Notes: generated by a model not told the origin, from the letters alone. A stretch of DNA of 64,000 nucleotides from Xanthomonas sp. NCPPB 1128 (GCF_001043115.1 NZ_LFME01000005.1:1-64000), one strand, 5' to 3'. Shown: positions 1-11,642, counted from the stretch's first letter. Translations and numbers: made by a program.

Positions 1-34
1 CAACAAATGAGGGTGGGGCGGGGTGCAAACGAGT

Positions 35-52
35 ATATAGCAGATGCTATAT
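35..52. promoter_or_regulatory. Putative MntR operator (18-bp perfect palindrome)
   Basis: Seen: two perfect 8-bp inverted arms, ATATAGCA and TGCTATAT, separated by GA, about 100 bp before the mntR start. Known: MntR boxes in gamma-proteobacteria are AT-rich inverted repeats with an ATAGC/GCTAT core. Inferred: manganese-dependent repressor site controlling mntR itself or a divergent transporter gene (often mntH) lying left of the window. Confidence 0.6.
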
Positions 53-150
53 GGATTAGCATTGGCAATTCAAATCGCTGCGATAGCCCGGATTTCGGCC
101 AGAATAGGCAGGTGGCCGGCAGGGCGTCGGCACCGGACAAGGGCGTTGCG

Positions 151-615
151 ATGCAGAAAAGCGGGAAGTCGATGGCGCCGCCGGCGGTGCTGCTCGACGC
201 CGAAGTGCAGGTCGAAAGCTTCCGCCAGGTGCGCGAGGCGCACCGCCTGGAGCTGATCGAGGACTACGTGGAGCTGATTTCCGACCTGCTCGCCGACGGC
301 GGCGAAGCGCGGCAGGTGGATATCGCCGCGCGCCTGGGCGTGGCGCAGCCGACCGTGGCCAAGATGCTCAAGCGGCTGGTCAAGGGCGGCTGGGTGGTGC
401 AGCGGCCCTACCGCGGAGTGTTCCTGACCGCCGAGGGCGAGGCGCTGGCCGCGGCCAGCCGGCAGCGCCACCAGACCGTGGAGCAGTTCCTGCTTGCCCT
501 GGGCATCGACGCCGACACCGCGCGTCGGGATGCCGAGGGCATCGAGCACCACGTCAGCGAAGCGACGCTGGCGGTGTTCGCCGAGTTCGTGCGCACGCAC
601 AGCGCGTCGCGATGA
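151..615 (+). CDS. mntR: Manganese-responsive transcriptional regulator MntR (DtxR family)
   Basis: A 154-residue DtxR/MntR-type regulator, the usual MntR length. The N-terminal winged helix-turn-helix covers roughly residues 28-95 ([20 protein letters not shown] is the HTH) and is followed by the short helical metal-binding/dimerisation domain, with the EGIEHH and EFV elements that supply ligands in the family. It represses manganese uptake genes when Mn(II) is bound. I chose the internal ATG (MQKSGKSM) because the open frame further upstream has no family similarity and would run through the palindromic operator. The stop overlaps the tadA start by 4 nt, so the two are probably co-transcribed. 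Confidence 0.85.
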   Translation: MQKSGKSMAPPAVLLDAEVQVESFRQVREAHRLELIEDYVELISDLLADGGEARQVDIAARLGVAQPTVAKMLKRLVKGGWVVQRPYRGVFLTAEGEALAAASRQRHQTVEQFLLALGIDADTARRDAEGIEHHVSEATLAVFAEFVRTHSASR

Positions 616-1112
616 GCGCTGGCGACGACGTGCAGCAGGCGCGCGACGCGCACTGGATGCGCCATGCGCTGGCCCTGGCCGAACGCGCCGAGCGCGAGTT
701 CGACGAGATCCCGGTCGGCGCGGTGCTGGTCTCGGCCGACGATGAGGTGTTGGGGGAGGGCTGGAACCTCAACATCGCAGAACACGACCCCAGCGCGCAT
801 GCCGAGATCGTCGCGCTGCGCCAGGCTGGCCGCCGGCTCCGCAATCACCGCCTAGTCGGCAGTCGCCTGTACGTGACCCTGGAGCCGTGCGCGATGTGCG
901 CGATGGCGGTGGTGCATGCGCGTGTGGCGGAGCTGGTCTATGCCGCCACCGATCCCAAGACCGGTGCCTGCGGCAGCGTGTTCGACCTGCTCGCCGATCC
1001 GCGCCACAACCATCGCGTGCAGGTCCGCGGCGGGGTGCTGGCGATGGAGGCCAGCACGCGCCTGACCAATTACTTTCGCGCCAAGCGCGGCAAGCCACCG
1101 CTCGGCGCGTGA
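612..1112 (+). CDS. tadA: tRNA-specific adenosine-34 deaminase TadA
   Basis: Converts adenosine to inosine at the wobble position of tRNA-Arg(ACG) in the cytoplasm, an essential step for decoding CGN codons. The zinc site and catalytic glutamate of the cytidine/deoxycytidylate deaminase fold are intact: H63-A-E65 and the P92-C93-A-M-C96 motif. Its 166 residues match the family. It starts inside the mntR stop codon (ATGA overlap), so it is likely translated by coupling to mntR. Confidence 0.93.
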   Translation: MSAGDDVQQARDAHWMRHALALAERAEREFDEIPVGAVLVSADDEVLGEGWNLNIAEHDPSAHAEIVALRQAGRRLRNHRLVGSRLYVTLEPCAMCAMAVVHARVAELVYAATDPKTGACGSVFDLLADPRHNHRVQVRGGVLAMEASTRLTNYFRAKRGKPPLGA

Positions 1113-1211
1113 GCTGCCAGCTCTGCCGGTCGCGCAGTTCGCGCGGTATCATTGACGCTTGATACGACACTTCCGCGCCGGCCTCGCCGCCGCGAACGAC
1201 AGGACGGTGAT

Positions 1212-1784
1212 ATGGCGCAAGCGCACGTGGCGAACGATCGGCTGATCTGGATCGATCTGGAAATGACCGGCTTGGATACCGATCGCGATTCGATCATCGA
1301 AATCGCCACGGTGGTGACCGACGCCCAGCTCAACGTGCTGGCCGAGGGCCCGGAGTTCGCCATCGCCCATCCGCTGCAGACGCTGGAGGCGATGGACGAG
1401 TGGAACCGCAACCAGCACCGCCACTCCGGCCTCTGGCAGCGCGTACTCGACAGCCGGGTCACGCTGGCCCAGGCCGAGGCCGAGACCATGGCGTTCCTGA
1501 CCCAGTGGTGCAAGCCCGGCACCTCGCCGATGTGCGGCAACTCGATCTGCCAGGACCGGCGTTTCCTGCACCGGCAGATGCCGCGACTGGAGCGTTTCTT
1601 CCACTACCGCAACCTGGACGTGTCGACGCTGAAGGAACTGGCGCGGCGCTGGGCGCCGGCGGTGTCGGCCGGGCTGACCAAGACCTCCTCGCATACCGCG
1701 CTCAGCGACGTGCACGATTCCATCGACGAACTGCGCTACTACCGCCCGTTCATGGGCACGCTGGGCGGGCAGGGCCAGGGCTGA
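1212..1784 (+). CDS. orn: Oligoribonuclease
   Basis: DEDDh-family 3'-5' exoribonuclease (190 residues) that degrades very short RNAs, including pGpG from cyclic-di-GMP turnover. Exo I is D15-L-E17 in WIDLEMTG; the remaining acidic residues and the histidine lie in CQDRRFL and [14 protein letters not shown]. The start is the ATG beginning MAQAHV, preceded by AGGACGG at good spacing; an upstream open stretch encodes a low-complexity basic tail that is not part of the family. It converges with mscS across a GC hairpin. Confidence 0.95.
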   Translation: MAQAHVANDRLIWIDLEMTGLDTDRDSIIEIATVVTDAQLNVLAEGPEFAIAHPLQTLEAMDEWNRNQHRHSGLWQRVLDSRVTLAQAEAETMAFLTQWCKPGTSPMCGNSICQDRRFLHRQMPRLERFFHYRNLDVSTLKELARRWAPAVSAGLTKTSSHTALSDVHDSIDELRYYRPFMGTLGGQGQG

Positions 1785-1822
1785 TCCGCGCTCGGGATGC
1801 TTCAGGCCGCGTATGCAACAGG

Positions 1823-1844
1823 CCGCCCGACGGTCGTCGGGCGG
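1823..1844. terminator. GC-rich hairpin between convergent orn and mscS
   Basis: Perfect 9-bp stem (CCGCCCGAC and GTCGGGCGG) with a GGTC loop in the gap between two convergent genes. There is no long T-run on either side, so it is a weak intrinsic terminator at best; position suggests a bidirectional stop. Confidence 0.5.
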
Positions 1845-1883
1845 ATGCAGCAGGGCAGGGGATGCAGCGAGTGACGCCGTCGC

Positions 1884-2839
1884 TCAGCGCGCCAGCGGCG
1901 GTCCCGGTTTGGTCTCGCCGTCGTCGGTGACGCCCTTGGTCAACAATTCCGCGATCGGACGGCCGTCGGCATCGTGGTGGTACACGTGCAGGTCGCGCTG
2001 CGGGTACGGAATGCTGAGTCCGTTTTCCAGCAACTGGTTGCGGATCTGCTCCAGCGTACTGCTCTTGGCCGCGCCGAAATCGCCGTTCTTGGCGTAGCCG
2101 AACAGCATCAGGTCCACCGTGCTCTCGCCCAGGTTGGTGACCTGCACGAACGGGGCGGGCGTCTTCAGGATGTTCGGATTCTCTTGCGCGATCTGCAGCA
2201 GCAGCTCCTGCGCTTTCTTCAGGTCATCGCCGTAGCCGACGCCGACGGTGATCTCCAGGCGGCGGTTGGGCAAGGTGCTGTAGTTGACGATCGGCGCGGT
2301 GGTGATGGTGCTGTTGGGCAGGGTCACCATGCGCTCGTCGAAGGTACGGATGCGGGTCTGGAAGATCCGGATCTCGTCGACCACGCCTTCCTGGCCGGCC
2401 ACCACCACGTGGTCGCCGTCGCGCATCGGCCGCAGCACGATCAGCATCACCCCGGACGCGATGTTGGACAGCGAGTCCTTCAGCGCCAGGCCCACGGCCA
2501 GGCCGGCGGCGCCGAGCACGGCGAACAGCGAGGTCGGCGGCACGCCGATCTTCTGCAGCGCGGTGACCAGCACCAGCACTAGCATCAACGCATAGGCGAC
2601 GTTGCGCAGGAAATTGCTGAGCGTGGCTTCCACCCGTGCGCGCAGCAGGGCGCTGCGCAACCATTCGCTCAGGCGCTTGGCGATCCACATCCCGACCACC
2701 ACGATCAGGATCGCCACGCCCCAGTTGAGCGCGTACTGCGCCCAGTCCAGCGTCCGCCAGTCGAACGGACGCGCCGCCCGCGTCGCCGGCGCAGCGGTCG
2801 TGGCCGCCGTCAGTGCCGTCAGCCACGACTGCATCGGCA

Positions 2840-2840
<1 letters not shown>
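1884..2840 (-). CDS. mscS: Small-conductance mechanosensitive channel, MscS family
   Basis: Inner-membrane channel (318 residues) that opens under membrane tension to relieve osmotic down-shock. Three hydrophobic helices lie in about the first 130 residues. The pore-lining third helix has the Gly/Ala-rich pattern AVLGAAGLAVGLALKDSLSN, followed by the beta domain (RDGDHVVVAGQEGVVDEI) and the alpha/beta cytoplasmic domain. The start codon overlaps the stop codon of ppsA by one base (TGATG), so translation is probably coupled to ppsA, an uncommon pairing of a gluconeogenic enzyme with a channel. Confidence 0.9.
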
Positions 2841-5215
<2,375 letters not shown>

Positions 5216-5360
5216 GCGCGATGCTCCGTTAGGCCATCGCCCGAGGCGGGCTGAATGGCCGCGTCCGTGAGGGAAGAAGCCGATATGATGCAGTGCGCAC
5301 CCGAGCCGGCACAAGCGAAGCGGGTGCATCCGTTGGGTTTCAGCCAGGAGAATGCAGGCA

Positions 5361-6182
5361 ATGTCGACGATCAGACCGGTGTTCTACGTGTCCGATGGAA
5401 CCGGTATCACCGCTGAAACCATTGGGCATAGCCTGCTCACCCAGTTCAGCGGTTTCAGCTTCGTCACCGACCGCATGTCGTTCGTCGACGATCCGGAAAA
5501 AGCCCGCGACGCGGCACAGCGCATCCATGCCGCAGGGGAGCGCTATCAGGTTCGGCCGATCGTGGTCAACTCCTGCGTCGATCCGCAACTGAGCATGTTG
5601 CTGGCCGAGAGCGGGGCGCTGATGCTCGACGTGTTCGCACCCTTCATCGAGCCGCTGGAACGCGAATTGAACGCGCCGCGGCACTCGCGGGTGGGGCAGG
5701 CGCACGGTCTGGTCGATTTCGAGACCTACCACCGCCGCATCAATGCGATGAACTTCGCCCTGGCGCACGACGACGGCATCGCGCTCACCTATGACGAGGC
5801 CGACGTGATCCTGGTGGCGGTCTCGCGCGCGGGCAAGACCCCGACCTGCATCTACCTGGCGCTGCATTACGGCGTGCGCGCGGCCAACTATCCGTTGACC
5901 GACGAGGATCTGGAGAGCGATCGGTTGCCGCCGCGGCTGCGTGCCTACCGCAACAAGCTGTTCGGGCTGACCATCGATCCGGAGCGGTTGCAGCAGATTC
6001 GCCAGGAGCGGCGGCCGAATTCGCGCTACTCCAGTGCGGAGACCTGCCGGCGCGAAGTGGCGGCAGCCGAAACCATGTTCCGCATGGAGCGGATTCCGAC
6101 GCTGAGCACCACGCATACCTCAATCGAGGAGATTTCCAGCAAGGTGCTGGCAACGCTGGGACTGCAGCGCGAGATGTTCTGA
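5361..6182 (+). CDS. ppsR: PEP synthase regulatory protein (bifunctional kinase/pyrophosphorylase)
   Basis: Member of the DUF299/PpsR family (273 residues). It phosphorylates a threonine near the active histidine of PpsA with ADP to inactivate it, and removes that phosphate with inorganic phosphate. The N-terminus [20 protein letters not shown] and the P-loop [11 protein letters not shown] near residue 160 are diagnostic. An AGGAG lies 10 nt before the second ATG but only 1 nt before the first (5352), so I chose the second. It is divergent from its target gene ppsA, the usual arrangement. Confidence 0.93.
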   Translation: MSTIRPVFYVSDGTGITAETIGHSLLTQFSGFSFVTDRMSFVDDPEKARDAAQRIHAAGERYQVRPIVVNSCVDPQLSMLLAESGALMLDVFAPFIEPLERELNAPRHSRVGQAHGLVDFETYHRRINAMNFALAHDDGIALTYDEADVILVAVSRAGKTPTCIYLALHYGVRAANYPLTDEDLESDRLPPRLRAYRNKLFGLTIDPERLQQIRQERRPNSRYSSAETCRREVAAAETMFRMERIPTLSTTHTSIEEISSKVLATLGLQREMF

Positions 6183-6307
6183 GCGGGCGGGGCCGCCCCT
6201 GGCGGCAACGGCATTTCCGCACGCCGCCGCACGGATTTCCACGGTAGGCCGCCGGCGCCGATCCGTCAATGCTGCCGCCGGCGCGATCCAGCGTGTAGGA
6301 TCGGTCC

Positions 6308-6814
6308 ATGCAGCACGCCATGACCCGCAGCGAACGCATCCCCCGGCTCAGCCGTTTCGGCTGGCTGATGGGGCTGTACGCCGAGAACTATCTGCACCTG
6401 AACCGCCTGTTCGTGCCGGCCGACCTGGCCGCCGGCAGCTATGTGTCCAGCATCGGCGACGGCCTGGACCTGCGACTGGACGTGATCGAGCGCCACCGCT
6501 ACACCGTCGAACTGCGCCTGACCTACGGCCTGTGCGACCCGCTGACTGGCGAGCCCGACCCGTCGGCCTACGTGCGCCTGTACCTGGACGCGCGGCAGGC
6601 CGAGACCACGCACTGCTATGTCGGCCGCCGCTGGCAGGACGTGATGGGGCTGTATCCGCCGCCGGCGGAACTGATCAGCCACCGCATGCGCATGAACACC
6701 TTCCTCGGCAAATGGCTGGAGTACCTGGCCGAGCGTGGCCACGGCGTCGCCACCCTGCGGTCTGCGCCGCCACTGCCGCATGCGCCGCGCGACGCTGCGA
6801 CGCCGGCGGTCTGA
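6308..6814 (+). CDS. DUF1249 family protein (YqiB-like)
   Basis: A 168-residue cytoplasmic protein of the DUF1249/YqiB family, recognised from FGWLMGLYAENYLHLNRLF and the C-terminal MRMNTFLGKWLEYL. The family has no firm biochemical role; in enterobacteria it sits next to the NUDIX hydrolase nudF and cpdA, and here too a NUDIX gene follows directly. No signal peptide or membrane segment is visible. A second in-frame ATG (MTRSER) four codons later is an alternative start. Confidence 0.75.
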   Translation: MQHAMTRSERIPRLSRFGWLMGLYAENYLHLNRLFVPADLAAGSYVSSIGDGLDLRLDVIERHRYTVELRLTYGLCDPLTGEPDPSAYVRLYLDARQAETTHCYVGRRWQDVMGLYPPPAELISHRMRMNTFLGKWLEYLAERGHGVATLRSAPPLPHAPRDAATPAV

Positions 6815-6891
6815 CCGTCTGACTTCCGCCTGGACCAGGCAGCAGCGCGGATACGGCATACTGCGCGCCCGTCGCCTTCCGCCGTCACCGC

Positions 6892-7380
6892 ATGCCTTAC
6901 ACCCCCATCGTCGCCACCTTGGGCTACGTGCTCTCGTCCGACCGCAGCCAGGTGCTGCTGGTCCACCGCAATGCCCGGCCCGGCGACCATCACCTGGGCA
7001 AGTACAACGGCCTGGGCGGCAAGGTGGAAGCGGACGAGGACGTGTTGGCCGGCATGCGCCGCGAGATCCTGGAGGAGGCCGGCATCACCTGCGAGGCGCT
7101 GCAGTTGCGCGGCACCATCAGTTGGCCGGGGTTCGGCAAGCACGGCGAGGACTGGCTGGGCTTCGTGTTCCTGATCGAGGCCTACGCGGGCGAGCCGTTC
7201 GCCGAGAACGCCGAGGGCACGCTGGCCTGGGTGCCGATCGCGCAGATGGACACGCTGCCGCTGTGGGAGGGCGACCGCCACTTCCTGCCGCTGGTGTTCG
7301 ACGGCGACCCGCGCCCGTTCCACGGTGTGATGCCGTATCGCGACGGACGCATGCAGTCCTGGCGCTACTCGCGGGTCTGA
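6892..7380 (+). CDS. NUDIX hydrolase, MutT/8-oxo-dGTP diphosphatase type
   Basis: A 162-residue NUDIX hydrolase. The Nudix box (GX5EX7REUXEEXGU) is complete around residues 43-65, starting GGKVEAD and ending REILEEAGI, so metal binding and pyrophosphatase activity should be intact. The N-terminal VLLVHRNARPGDHHLGKYNG resembles 8-oxo-dGTP diphosphatases, suggesting nucleotide-pool cleaning, but substrate cannot be fixed from sequence. It follows a DUF1249 gene on the same strand with a short gap. Confidence 0.8.
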   Translation: MPYTPIVATLGYVLSSDRSQVLLVHRNARPGDHHLGKYNGLGGKVEADEDVLAGMRREILEEAGITCEALQLRGTISWPGFGKHGEDWLGFVFLIEAYAGEPFAENAEGTLAWVPIAQMDTLPLWEGDRHFLPLVFDGDPRPFHGVMPYRDGRMQSWRYSRV

Positions 7381-7401
7381 CACGCTCGCGCTTCCATCAA
7401 G

Positions 7402-7529
7402 CCCCTCTCCCGCCGGGAGAGGGGTTGGGGTGAGGGTGCGGCGCGAAAGCGACGCGCGGGCTGGTTGCACCAGGCGCCGCCCGTACCCTCATCCGGCCCT
7501 TCGGGCCATCTTCTCCCGACGGGAGAAGG
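7402..7529. repeat. Bipartite REP-like intergenic repeat, copy 1
   Basis: Left half: the hairpin CCCCTCTCCCGCCGGGAGAG running into GGTTGGGGTGAGGGT. Right half, inverted: GTACCCTCATCCGGCCC followed by the hairpin CTTCTCCCGACGGGAGAAG. The same two halves recur at 24078-24267 with other spacing. Typical of dispersed intergenic repeats in Xanthomonadaceae; it may form long secondary structure at the end of the NUDIX transcript. Confidence 0.7.
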
Positions 7530-7614
7530 AACAGCCTCCTCCAACTCCTGTCCGGAGATGGGCAAGGGTGTCGCGCGCCGCTCGGTCGAACGTCCGCGCG
7601 ACGCCACGTCCGCC

Positions 7615-7776
7615 TTGTCCACAGCTGCTGTGGATCGATCCTGCACAAGCCTGTGGGCAAGCGTGGCAAGTCATTGAAAGGGCTGCCCGATGTTGTCGGG
7701 TGGTGAAAATTTCAGCAGTCCCGGTCGCGCTTCTCCACAGCCTGTGTGGATGAAATCGCACGAACGCTGTGGATAA
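7615..7776. other. Cluster of DnaA-box-like 9-mers
   Basis: Six matches or near-matches to TTATCCACA in 162 bp: TTGTCCACA (7615), TGTGGATCG (7629, reverse), TGTGGGCAA (7652, reverse), TTCTCCACA (7731), TGTGGATGA (7745, reverse) and a perfect TGTGGATAA (7768, reverse). No dnaA, dnaN or gidA genes are nearby, so this is not an obvious oriC. It occupies the non-coding gap downstream of bdhA. It could be a DnaA-titration site or a local repeat family. Confidence 0.5.
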
Positions 7777-7878
7777 GCTGCTGGCGGCGTTGTGCCGCAA
7801 CGGCCGCCGTCGCGCTGGCGAAAAATTCGCCAGCGTCGATAGCGACCCAGCAGCCGGACGTGCGTGCTCGCCGCAGCG

Positions 7879-8637
7879 TTACTGCGCGGTCCAGCCGCCG
7901 TCGATGGCAATGGTCTGCGCGGTGATGTTGCGCGCCGCCGGCGAAGCCAGGAATGCTACGCAGCCGGCCAGCTCGTCGTAGGCGATGAACACGCCCTTGG
8001 GCATCGGCTTGAGCATCACCTGGGCGATCACGTCGGCTTCGGAAATGCCGCGGGTGCGCGCCTGGTCGGCGATCTGCTTGTCCACCAGCGGCGTTTTCAC
8101 GTAGCTGGGGCAGAGCGTATTGATGGTGATGTCGGTGTCGGCAGTCTCCAGCGCGATCACCTTGGAGAAGCCGACCAGGCCATGCTTGGCAGCGACGTAG
8201 GCGCTCTTGTACGGGCTGGCGACCAGCGAGTGGATGCTGCCGATGTTGACGATGCGGCCGAAGCCGCGCGCGCGCATGCTCGGCAGCACCGCCTGGGTCA
8301 GCCGCGCCACGCCGGTCAGCATCACCTCCACCAGCAGGCCCCACTTCTCCATCGGAAAGTCTTGCAACGGCGCCACGTGCTGCAGCCCGGCGTTGTTGAC
8401 CAGCACGTCCACCGGCCGGCTCAGCGCCGCCAGCGCGGCCTGGATGCTGTCGGTGCTGGTCACGTCCAGCGCCACCGCCTCGGCCGAGCCGCCGGCGTCG
8501 CGCAACTGCGCGGCCACCGCTTCGGCTGCGCCGAGGTCGAGGTCGCTGACGACGATGTGGCGGCCGTCGGCGGCCAGTGCATGGGCGATGCCGGCGCCGA
8601 TGCCGCTGGCGGCGCCGGTGATCAGGACGGTCTGCAT
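7879..8637 (-). CDS. bdhA: D-beta-hydroxybutyrate dehydrogenase (SDR family)
   Basis: A 252-residue classical short-chain dehydrogenase that interconverts 3-hydroxybutyrate and acetoacetate with NAD. Visible: cofactor motif TGAASGIG near the N-terminus, NNAG near residue 88, and the catalytic S/Y/K in SIHSLVASPYKSAYVAAKHG. The insert around VKTPLVDKQIADQA is characteristic of 3-hydroxybutyrate dehydrogenases. Its proximity to phaE and phaC fits a role in mobilising polyhydroxybutyrate. It is transcribed away from pssA. Confidence 0.88.
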   Translation of the reverse strand: MQTVLITGAASGIGAGIAHALAADGRHIVVSDLDLGAAEAVAAQLRDAGGSAEAVALDVTSTDSIQAALAALSRPVDVLVNNAGLQHVAPLQDFPMEKWGLLVEVMLTGVARLTQAVLPSMRARGFGRIVNIGSIHSLVASPYKSAYVAAKHGLVGFSKVIALETADTDITINTLCPSYVKTPLVDKQIADQARTRGISEADVIAQVMLKPMPKGVFIAYDELAGCVAFLASPAARNITAQTIAIDGGWTAQ

Positions 8638-8772
8638 GGGGAGTACCTGCGCGGAGTGGGGAGCGGTCAGCGTAGCAGCGCGCCGCGACGCCCGGCAGCG
8701 GCCGCTCGCCAGTGCGGCGGCGCCACGCTACCCTGTGCCGTCGCTCGCCGCTCACGCCGGATCCGCCACGTT

Positions 8773-9393
8773 ATGCCGATGAAACGCCACTTCTCCATGC
8801 TGCGCGAGTTCCAGCTGGCCGACTGGTTCACCTTGGCCAATGCCTTCTGCGGCACCGGCGCGGTGTTCGCGGCGATGCGCTTCCTGCAGGATGGCCGCCG
8901 CAGCGACCTGCTGTTCGGCATGGCGCTGATCCCGTTGGCGTTCGTGTTCGACGCGCTGGACGGGCGGGTGGCGCGCTGGCGCAAGTCGTCCTCTACCCTG
9001 GGCCGCGAGCTGGACTCGCTGGCCGACGTGATCTCCTTCGGCGTGGCCCCGGCCGCGCTGGCCTACGCCTGCGGCATGCAGGGCGGCTGGGACTGGCTGG
9101 TGCTGAGCTTCTTCGTCTGCTGCGGGGTCAGCCGCCTGGCCCGCTACAACGTCACCGCCGAGCAGATCGCCGGCGACGGCGACAAGGTGCCGTACTTCGA
9201 GGGCACGCCCATCCCGAGCAGCCTGGGCCTGGTCATCGTGCTGGCGATCGCTGCGCACCTGGGCCATATCGGCGACGCCTTGTGGTGGGGCGAGTGGCGG
9301 TTGGGGCCGTGGCTGCTGCATCCGCTGGCGCTGCTGTTCGCGCTGTCCGGCTCGCTGATGATCAGCAAGACGCTGCGCATTCCCAAGCCCTGA
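8773..9393 (+). CDS. pssA: CDP-diacylglycerol-serine O-phosphatidyltransferase
   Basis: Integral membrane CDP-alcohol phosphatidyltransferase (206 residues) making phosphatidylserine, precursor of phosphatidylethanolamine. The signature D-x2-D-G-x2-A-R-x8-G-x3-D-x3-D is intact in DALDGRVARWRKSSSTLGRE followed by LDSLAD. Several hydrophobic helices follow. The second ATG two codons later is an equally possible start. It is separated by a short gap from phaE. Confidence 0.87.
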   Translation: MPMKRHFSMLREFQLADWFTLANAFCGTGAVFAAMRFLQDGRRSDLLFGMALIPLAFVFDALDGRVARWRKSSSTLGRELDSLADVISFGVAPAALAYACGMQGGWDWLVLSFFVCCGVSRLARYNVTAEQIAGDGDKVPYFEGTPIPSSLGLVIVLAIAAHLGHIGDALWWGEWRLGPWLLHPLALLFALSGSLMISKTLRIPKP

Positions 9394-9438
9394 TCGCAGC
9401 GGGTTGCTATCATCGCGGGCCAGTTCGGGAGAGTGGCG

Positions 9439-10569
9439 ATGAAGGCTAGCGGCGGCAGTGGCGCCGGCGATTTCGAGGCGATGACGCGGCAGTACTGGGA
9501 GGCCTGGAGCGCTGCGTTGCGCCAGGGCACGCCGGCCCCCGCGTCGGCCGCTTCTGGTAATGGCTCGGGTTCCTGGCGCGAAGCGATCGCGGCCTGGAGC
9601 CAGTGGCTGCCGCGCGGCAGCGCGCCGCAGGCCGAGGAGGCGGTGGCGCAGTTCCAGCAGCAGGCCGGCGATTGGCTGGGCGCGATGCAGCAGGTGGCCG
9701 CGCAGTTCGCCGGCCGCGACGCCAGCAGTGCCGACGTCGCCGAGGCCTGGAAGCGCCAGGTGCAAGGCCAGCGCGAGCAGTTGCTGCACTGGCTGCTGGG
9801 TGCGGTGCGCGGCGCCGGCCAGGCCGGCATCGATCCGTGGTTGCAGCAGGCGGCACAGTGGCTGCAGGGCATGCAGCGCGACAGCGGGCCGTGGCTGCAG
9901 ATGCCCGGGTTCGGCCCGGCACGCAACCACCAGGCACGCTGGCGGGCGCTGGCCAAGGCACAGCAGGACTACCAGACGCAGTTGCAGGCCTATCTGGGGC
10001 TGCTGCAGGGCGCCATCGACCGCGCCTTCGGCCTGTTCGAGGAGAAGTTGCGCGAGCATGAGGACCCGGGCCGGCAACTGACCAATGCGCGGGCGATGTT
10101 CGATCTGTGGATCGACGCGGCCGAGGAGGCCTATGCGGCGGCCGCGCTGTCGCCGGAGTTCCGCCAGGTCTACGCCGACGTGGCCAACGCGCAGATGCGC
10201 CTGCGCGCCCTGCTGCAACGCGAGACCGAGCAGGTGTGCGAGCAGGTGGGCCTGCCCACGCGCACCGAACTGGATGCCGCGCATCGGCGCATCGCGGACC
10301 TGGAACGGCGGCTGCGGCGGCTGGAGCGCGGTGAGGGGCAGGGTGCGACTGTCGTAGCTGGACCTGCACCGGTTGCCGCGGCCCCGGCCGCGCCGCAGAA
10401 AGGTGCCAGGAAGACCGCGGCCAAGTCGTCCGCTGCGCGCGCGGCAGCCGTCGCGTCCGAATCCAAATCCAAATCCAAGTCCAACACCGCCAAGCCAGCG
10501 AAGTCCGCGCCCGCCGCCAAGCCGCGGCAGACCGGCGCCACGCCGGCCACACGCCGGAGCCGCGCATGA
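9439..10569 (+). CDS. phaE: Class III polyhydroxyalkanoate synthase subunit PhaE
   Basis: A 376-residue, highly helical partner subunit of class III PHA synthase, needed for activity of PhaC on the granule surface. The N-terminus FEAMTRQYWEAWSAAL and the region AMFDLWIDAAEEAYAAAALS are PhaE-like. A coiled-coil segment (RRIADLERRLRRLERG) precedes a tail of about 80 residues rich in Ala, Lys, Pro and Ser, with a short SK-repeat coded by reiterated TCCAAA/TCCAAG. A GGGAGAG ribosome site lies 5 nt before the ATG chosen; a GTG two codons upstream is less likely. The stop overlaps phaC by 4 nt. Confidence 0.88.
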   Translation: MKASGGSGAGDFEAMTRQYWEAWSAALRQGTPAPASAASGNGSGSWREAIAAWSQWLPRGSAPQAEEAVAQFQQQAGDWLGAMQQVAAQFAGRDASSADVAEAWKRQVQGQREQLLHWLLGAVRGAGQAGIDPWLQQAAQWLQGMQRDSGPWLQMPGFGPARNHQARWRALAKAQQDYQTQLQAYLGLLQGAIDRAFGLFEEKLREHEDPGRQLTNARAMFDLWIDAAEEAYAAAALSPEFRQVYADVANAQMRLRALLQRETEQVCEQVGLPTRTELDAAHRRIADLERRLRRLERGEGQGATVVAGPAPVAAAPAAPQKGARKTAAKSSAARAAAVASESKSKSKSNTAKPAKSAPAAKPRQTGATPATRRSRA

Positions 10570-11642
10570 AGGGACCGCTGAGTTTCAGCAGCGACGATCT
10601 GGTCCAGGAAACCCTGGAGCTGCAGCGCAAGTTGCTCGAGGGGCTGCGCGTGCTGCCGGGCCTGGACACGGTGGACTACGGTGCCACCGCGCGCCAGGAA
10701 GTATGGCGCGACGGCAAGGTGGTGCTGTATCGCTTCGTCGGCGAACGCCCGCCCACCGCCAAGGTGCCGCTGCTGATCGTCTATGCCCTGGTCAACCGTC
10801 CGTACATGGTCGACCTGCAGGCCGATCGCTCGCTGGTGCAGGGCCTGCTGGCGCTGGGCCTGGACGTCTACGTGCTCGACTGGGGCTACCCGGACCGGTC
10901 CGAGCGCTACCTGACGCTGGAGGACTATCTGCTGCGCTACATCGACGGCGCGGTGGACCACCTGCGCGCGGCCGGTGGCGGTGCGCCCATCAACATGCTC
11001 GGCATCTGCCAGGGTGGCACGTTCTCGCTGTGCTACGCAGCGCTGCAGCCGGAGAAGGTGCGCAACCTGATCACCATGGTCACGCCGGTGGATTTCCACA
11101 CTCCGGACAACATGCTCTCCAACTGGGCGCGCCAGGTCGACGTCGACCTGTTCGTGGACACGCTGGGCAACGTGCCGGCGGACCTGATGAACGTCAGCTA
11201 CCTGATGCTCAAGCCGTTCCGGCTGAACCTGCAGAAGTATGTCGGTCTGCTCGACATCCTCGACGATCCGCGGGCGCTGGAGGATTTTCTGCGCATGGAG
11301 AAGTGGATCTTCGATTCGCCTGATCTGGCCGGCGAGACCTTTCGCGAGTTCGTCAAGCAGTTCTACCAGGACAACGCGCTGATGCACGGGCGCGCGCGCA
11401 TCGGCACGCACACGGTGGACCTGGGCCGGGTCACCATGCCGGTGCTCAACGTCTATGCCGAGCAGGATCACCTGGTGCCGCCGAATGCCTCGCGGGCCCT
11501 GCGCGGCGTGGTCGGCAGCGGCGACTACGCCGAGCTGAGTTTCCGCGGCGGCCATATCGGCATCTACGTCTCCGGCCGCGCCCAGCGCGAGGTCCCGGCG
11601 GCGCTGCATCGGTGGCTGGCCGAGCGCGATGGCGGGCACTGA
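10566..11642 (+). CDS. phaC: Class III polyhydroxyalkanoate synthase subunit PhaC
   Basis: Catalytic subunit (358 residues, typical of class III) that polymerises (R)-3-hydroxyacyl-CoA into PHA granules. Alpha/beta-hydrolase fold with the lipase-box variant GICQGG, whose nucleophile is C148; catalytic Asp in NVYAEQDHLVPP and His in RGGHIGIYVSG. Translation is coupled to phaE through an ATGA overlap. No phaA or phaB is present in this window, so precursor supply must be encoded elsewhere. Confidence 0.93.
   Translation: MKGPLSFSSDDLVQETLELQRKLLEGLRVLPGLDTVDYGATARQEVWRDGKVVLYRFVGERPPTAKVPLLIVYALVNRPYMVDLQADRSLVQGLLALGLDVYVLDWGYPDRSERYLTLEDYLLRYIDGAVDHLRAAGGGAPINMLGICQGGTFSLCYAALQPEKVRNLITMVTPVDFHTPDNMLSNWARQVDVDLFVDTLGNVPADLMNVSYLMLKPFRLNLQKYVGLLDILDDPRALEDFLRMEKWIFDSPDLAGETFREFVKQFYQDNALMHGRARIGTHTVDLGRVTMPVLNVYAEQDHLVPPNASRALRGVVGSGDYAELSFRGGHIGIYVSGRAQREVPAALHRWLAERDGGH

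Noticed and set aside
7615-7776. Chromosomal origin of replication
   Set aside because: DnaA-like boxes are present, but there is no AT-rich unwinding region and no dnaA, dnaN, recF, gyrB or gidA nearby.
9433-9438. Earlier GTG start for phaE
   Set aside because: It falls inside the GGGAGAG ribosome-binding sequence; the ATG at 9439 has proper spacing.
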